Shown in pieces: positions 33,421-36,165 of a stretch of 36,165 bases of DNA. The stretch is taken from NCBI GenBank assembly GCA_964582545.1, contig CAZOSB010000025.1:1-36165 (forward strand). The letters are read 5' to 3'. The stretch comes from JAVVUJ01 sp964582545 (GTDB lineage Bacteria > Bacillota > Clostridia > Peptostreptococcales > Anaerovoracaceae). Positions within the stretch are counted from its first letter, which is position 1. Every line of letters begins with the position of its first letter. Under the pieces are notes generated by a model. That model was not told the origin of the DNA. It ran no database searches and saw only the letters and a program-made list of their open reading frames with translations. The position numbers and the translations under genes are program-made.

Positions 33421-33457
33421 GCCGAAAATGGATGATCGGCTGGAAAATTCAAGGAGG
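33421..33457 (+). promoter_or_regulatory. Likely CsrA-binding hairpin and ribosome binding site of flagellin 3
   Basis: GCCGA (33421-33425) pairs with TCGGC (33436-33440) around a 10-base loop that holds ATGGATG, with GGA at 33430-33432. The ribosome binding site AAGGAGG (33451-33457) follows. Stem sequence and loop size differ from the tandem copies, but GGA in a loop just before the ribosome binding site is kept. Confidence 0.55.
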
Positions 33458-33463
33458 AATAAA

Positions 33464-34351
33464 ATGATTATTCAACACAACATTACTGCGTTAAACGCTT
33501 ACAGACAATTAGGTAATAACAATAATAATGTGGCTAAGAATTTGGAAAAATTATCTTCCGGTTATAAGATCAACCGAGCTGCTGATGATGCTGCCGGACT
33601 AGCAATCTCAGAAAAGATGAGAGCTCAAATTAAAGGATTGGAAACCGCTCAGAAAAATGCCAACGATGGTATTTCTCTTATCCAAACAGCCGAAGGTGCT
33701 CTTACTGAAGTACATAGCATGCTAAACAGAATGATTGAGTTGGCTACTCAAGCTTCAAACGGAACCTACTCCAACGGTGATAGAGATAAGCTCCAGAGCG
33801 AATTTGATTCTCTTCTGGATGAAATAGATCGAATTGCTGCAGGTACAGACTTTAACGGTATCTCTTTGTTAGACGGTTCCTTATCCACCGGTGGTGGTCC
33901 TGCAGGCGCTGGGGCACCTCTAACCTTACAAGTAGGAGACACCAATCAATCTTACCAGAGGGTAGACGTCTCCGTGAAATCCATGAACACCGCATCCTTA
34001 GGATTGATTTCAACCGCTGGAGCAGGTGCAGCATTAAGCACCTTAAAGGCAACAGGTATTTCCACCATTGGAAGCGCCACAGGTGCTATTGATATCATCA
34101 AAGCTGCCATAGAAGATGTATCTCTTTCCAGAGGCGACTTGGGTGCTCTACAGAATCGATTAGAACACACCATCAATAACTTAGGGGTTACTTCAGAAAA
34201 CATGAATTCTGCTGAATCTCGTATCAGAGATACGGACATGGCAAAAGAAATGATGAACTTCACAAAGAACAACATTTTAACTCAAGCGGCTCAGGCTATG
34301 TTAGCCCAAGCAAATCAGGTTCCACAAGGAGTTCTTCAGTTACTCAAATAG
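33464..34351 (+). CDS. Flagellin 3
   Basis: Filament subunit, 295 residues, with the same D0/D1 ends as the other two (MIIQHNITALNAYRQLGNNN and ANQVPQGVLQLLK) but more substitutions, for example NNNVAKN for NTNVGKN, and a different Gly/Ala-rich middle (STGGGPAGAGAPLTLQVGD). The start ATG 33464 is six bases after AAGGAGG. It has its own sigma-28 promoter and terminator, so it can be set apart from the tandem pair. It may be a minor filament protein or a subunit placed in a certain part of the filament. Confidence 0.97.
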   Translation: MIIQHNITALNAYRQLGNNNNNVAKNLEKLSSGYKINRAADDAAGLAISEKMRAQIKGLETAQKNANDGISLIQTAEGALTEVHSMLNRMIELATQASNGTYSNGDRDKLQSEFDSLLDEIDRIAAGTDFNGISLLDGSLSTGGGPAGAGAPLTLQVGDTNQSYQRVDVSVKSMNTASLGLISTAGAGAALSTLKATGISTIGSATGAIDIIKAAIEDVSLSRGDLGALQNRLEHTINNLGVTSENMNSAESRIRDTDMAKEMMNFTKNNILTQAAQAMLAQANQVPQGVLQLLK

Positions 34352-34380
34352 TTCTTGGTAAATATATACATTGTTCTGAT

Positions 34381-34413
34381 GAAAAAAGGCGAGAGATAAT
34401 CTCACCTTTTTTC
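34381..34413. terminator. Bidirectional terminator between flagellin 3 and the glycosyltransferase gene
   Basis: GAAAAAAGGCGAGA (34381-34394) pairs with TCTCACCTTTTTTC (34400-34413) with one C-A mismatch and a 5-base loop. T runs lie at the 3' side on both strands. It sits between convergent stop codons at 34351 and 34418. Confidence 0.85.
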
Positions 34414-34417
34414 AGTT

Positions 34418-35779
34418 TTAATTTAATAGATTGGCTTTCTTTTTTAAAGTATTGAGCTCCGGATCCTGAGGACAAATTTTTTCATATTGTTGTATGATTG
34501 CTGCCGCATTGGTGAGGTCACCCTTTTCAATGAATATATGAATCTGTTCCTTAATTTTGTCCCCTAACATTTCAAACTCTGTACGTGCTCTTATTTGATC
34601 ACTTTTTTCTTTTAATTCCTCTCCTAATGTAAAGGTTTTCATGTATTTATCATGCTCATCATTTTGTAATTCCTTAGGTATGGACGAAATTGTGTTTAGT
34701 GCATCTTCATATTTACCTAACTTACCGAAACAAGCCGCTATATTGTATAAAGCAGCAGAATAGTTTTTAGGTGTGGCCACAGATACAGGGTTGATAATGA
34801 TTTCAGGTGTGTTTAATTGACCTGCCTCATACAACTCATATAACTCAATAAAAGTTTTAAACTGATTGATGGATTTAGTCCAATCGTTTTCTCGCATTTC
34901 CATCATTCCTGACATTAGATACATGGTCATATCCGTTGCACTTTTGCTCAAACCATCTATTTTTCTTAATTGAAAATATTCATTAATAAGCGCAATCAAT
35001 TCTTTATGTTTTTCTTGGATAAAGTATATCTGCGCTAAAAGCCTATAAAATATGCTTCTATATCTAAAATCAGGATTTTTTCTTTCTTTTAACAATCCTT
35101 CTTTGCAATGTAAGACCGCAGTTTCAAAATCTTCTATGAAATCATATTGATTGATTAAAAGTTGTATAGTTCTCAAATCATTGGGATTTTTTTTATATTC
35201 GGCTAGAAGTGGGCGTAAATTTCTTTCATGCTTCTCTTTCTTAAGGATGGGATCCTCCATTATATAACCATAGTGGTGGGCGATATCATTGAGAAGCATA
35301 ATTGGTTCCACTGGTTCTATATACTCGTGAATGTTTCCCTGGAAATATCTATTCTTCCCCCTTTGGAAAAGTCTAAGAATCTTGGCATCGGAATAACTGC
35401 TACCATCTGCCTCTGTGTAGTTTCGAATTGTATAATAAACGCTTTTAAATTTAATACTGTCCTTTGATTTTAAAAAGGTTTCTATTTCATCAGTATTTTC
35501 AAACCATTCATCAGCATCTATAAACAGAAACCATTTCCCGTTGGCTTGTTCTAATCCAAAATTTCTGGCAGCAGCAAAATCATCATTCCAAGTAAAATGA
35601 AGTACTTTATCTGCATAACTTTCCGCAATTTCTACAGTGTTGTCCGTAGAACCGGTGTCCGTAATGATTAACTCACATTGGATATTTTCCCTGAGACTAT
35701 TTAAGGAGTCCAAGCACCGTTTTAAATGATTCCCTTCATTTTTTACAATTAAGGATATGGTCAATAGGGGGTTACTCAT
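34418..35779 (-). CDS. Family 2 glycosyltransferase with helical (TPR-like) C-terminus
   Basis: The first 200 residues of this 453-residue product are a GT-A family 2 glycosyltransferase: LTISLIVKNEGNHLKRCLDSL at the N-terminus, ITDTGSTDNT (39-48), AAARNFGLEQANGKWFLFIDADEWF with the metal-binding DAD at 88-90. Residues about 200-450 are helical repeats of the TPR type, ending NTLKKKANLLN. There are no membrane helices, so it acts in the cytoplasm. The start ATG follows AAGGAG. It lies tail-to-tail with the flagellin genes; glycosyltransferases next to flagellin genes modify flagellin in Clostridioides difficile and others, so a flagellin glycosyltransferase is likely but not shown. Sugar and acceptor cannot be told. 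Confidence 0.85.
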   Translation of the reverse strand: MSNPLLTISLIVKNEGNHLKRCLDSLNSLRENIQCELIITDTGSTDNTVEIAESYADKVLHFTWNDDFAAARNFGLEQANGKWFLFIDADEWFENTDEIETFLKSKDSIKFKSVYYTIRNYTEADGSSYSDAKILRLFQRGKNRYFQGNIHEYIEPVEPIMLLNDIAHHYGYIMEDPILKKEKHERNLRPLLAEYKKNPNDLRTIQLLINQYDFIEDFETAVLHCKEGLLKERKNPDFRYRSIFYRLLAQIYFIQEKHKELIALINEYFQLRKIDGLSKSATDMTMYLMSGMMEMRENDWTKSINQFKTFIELYELYEAGQLNTPEIIINPVSVATPKNYSAALYNIAACFGKLGKYEDALNTISSIPKELQNDEHDKYMKTFTLGEELKEKSDQIRARTEFEMLGDKIKEQIHIFIEKGDLTNAAAIIQQYEKICPQDPELNTLKKKANLLN

Positions 35780-36090
35780 TGTATATCTCCTTGCTTCTTA
35801 TAAGATTTGTATTCATTAGGTTTATTATATACACTTATTCAGATTTAATGGTAGTTAAATTTATTATACTTCTTTCCTTTTCTTTTGTGTATTATTTTTT
35901 AAATCATTTTAATAATCTTTTGTGTTTTATCTTTCATTGGTTTTTTCTAGTCATGTATTTAAACTACTCATTGATTATAACACATCAGAACTATCTATAT
36001 TACTTCCTTGTCTTGCACTGGATAATATAATTGATGAAATCAAAACTATAAAATTCATTTTGCTTTTTTATCCATCCAACTTTTACCGGT
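35780..36090. other. AT-rich spacer without a recognisable gene
   Basis: About 310 very AT-rich bases upstream of the glycosyltransferase gene. An open frame of 83 codons on the + strand (35779-36030) is Phe/Leu/Ile/Tyr-rich as expected from AT-rich sequence by chance, and has no ribosome binding site. The leftward promoter of the glycosyltransferase must lie here, but I see no convincing pair of boxes. Confidence 0.5.
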
Positions 36091-36116
36091 TAATCTTAAT
36101 CTATAGAAAACGATAT
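36091..36116 (+). promoter_or_regulatory. Sigma-28 promoter at the right edge, target outside the window
   Basis: TAAT (36091-36094), 15 bases, then ACGATAT (36110-36116), continuing ATATACTGTGAGGC, almost the same as at the flagellin promoters. A hairpin, GTGAGGC (36124-36130) with GCCACAC (36137-36143, one A-A mismatch), would lie at the 5' end of the transcript. The window ends 22 bases later, before any start codon. Confidence 0.75.
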
Positions 36117-36165
36117 ATATACTGTGAGGCAAATGAGCCACACAACAATTTGACTTTAACGGGCA

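Noticed and set aside
1..36165. CRISPR arrays, tRNA or rRNA genes, insertion sequences, prophage
   Set aside because: I saw no regular spacer-repeat arrays, no cloverleaf or rRNA stretch, and no transposase, integrase or phage genes.

Overview
This window is a flagellar and chemotaxis gene cluster of about 36 kb from a low-GC Gram-positive bacterium, most likely a member of the Clostridia. Evidence for that: strong AGGAGG-type ribosome binding sites, TTG and GTG starts, the B. subtilis-like order flgM-flgN-flgK-flgL-yviE-fliW-csrA, the Gram-positive/Thermotoga-type chemotaxis proteins CheC, CheD and CheV, and an S-layer (SLH) protein. No species can be named from the sequence alone.

Layout. 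Position 1-56 holds the 3' end of an unidentified rightward gene, followed by a repeat-rich spacer and a two-way terminator. From 271 to 4499 runs a leftward operon fliD-fliS-fliT-cheV with its own sigma-28 promoter. Between 4715 and 6019 lies a rightward pair: a ParA-type ATPase and a ComFB-family protein (a proposed cyclic-dinucleotide receptor family). From 6149 to 13577 runs a leftward operon, read as flgB, flhA, fliA (sigma-28), two rod/hook proteins, a DUF342/FapA gene, cheC, cheD, with a sigma-A-like promoter in front of flgB. From 13757 to 18676 lies the flgM-flgN-flgK-flgL-yviE-fliW-csrA operon. From 18898 to 25274 lies cheA-cheW-cheR-cheB followed by an FtsA-like ATPase; two sigma-A-like promoters precede cheA. 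From 25617 rightward come a PilZ protein and a 1476-residue SLH surface protein. Then come three flagellin genes, two of them a tandem duplicate, and a convergent glycosyltransferase with a helical-repeat tail that could modify flagellin. The right edge carries a further sigma-28 promoter whose gene lies outside the window.

How it fits together. FliA and its anti-sigma factor FlgM control late genes; five sites resembling TAAN-N15/16-ACGATAT can be read by eye (fliD, flgM, flagellin 1, flagellin 3, right edge). FliW and CsrA probably control flagellin translation: all three flagellin leaders carry a short hairpin with GGA in its loop just upstream of an AAGGAGG site, and the two tandem copies differ by a base-pair-preserving change in the stem. 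CheA/W/R/B/C/D/V form a B. subtilis-type adaptation system, although cheY and the receptors are not in the window.

Most worth following: the ParA-ComFB pair, which could be a cyclic-dinucleotide-responsive positioning system; the CsrA-type leader hairpins; the FtsA-like ATPase with beta-rich C-terminal repeats at the end of the che operon; and a long structured leader in front of flagellin 1.
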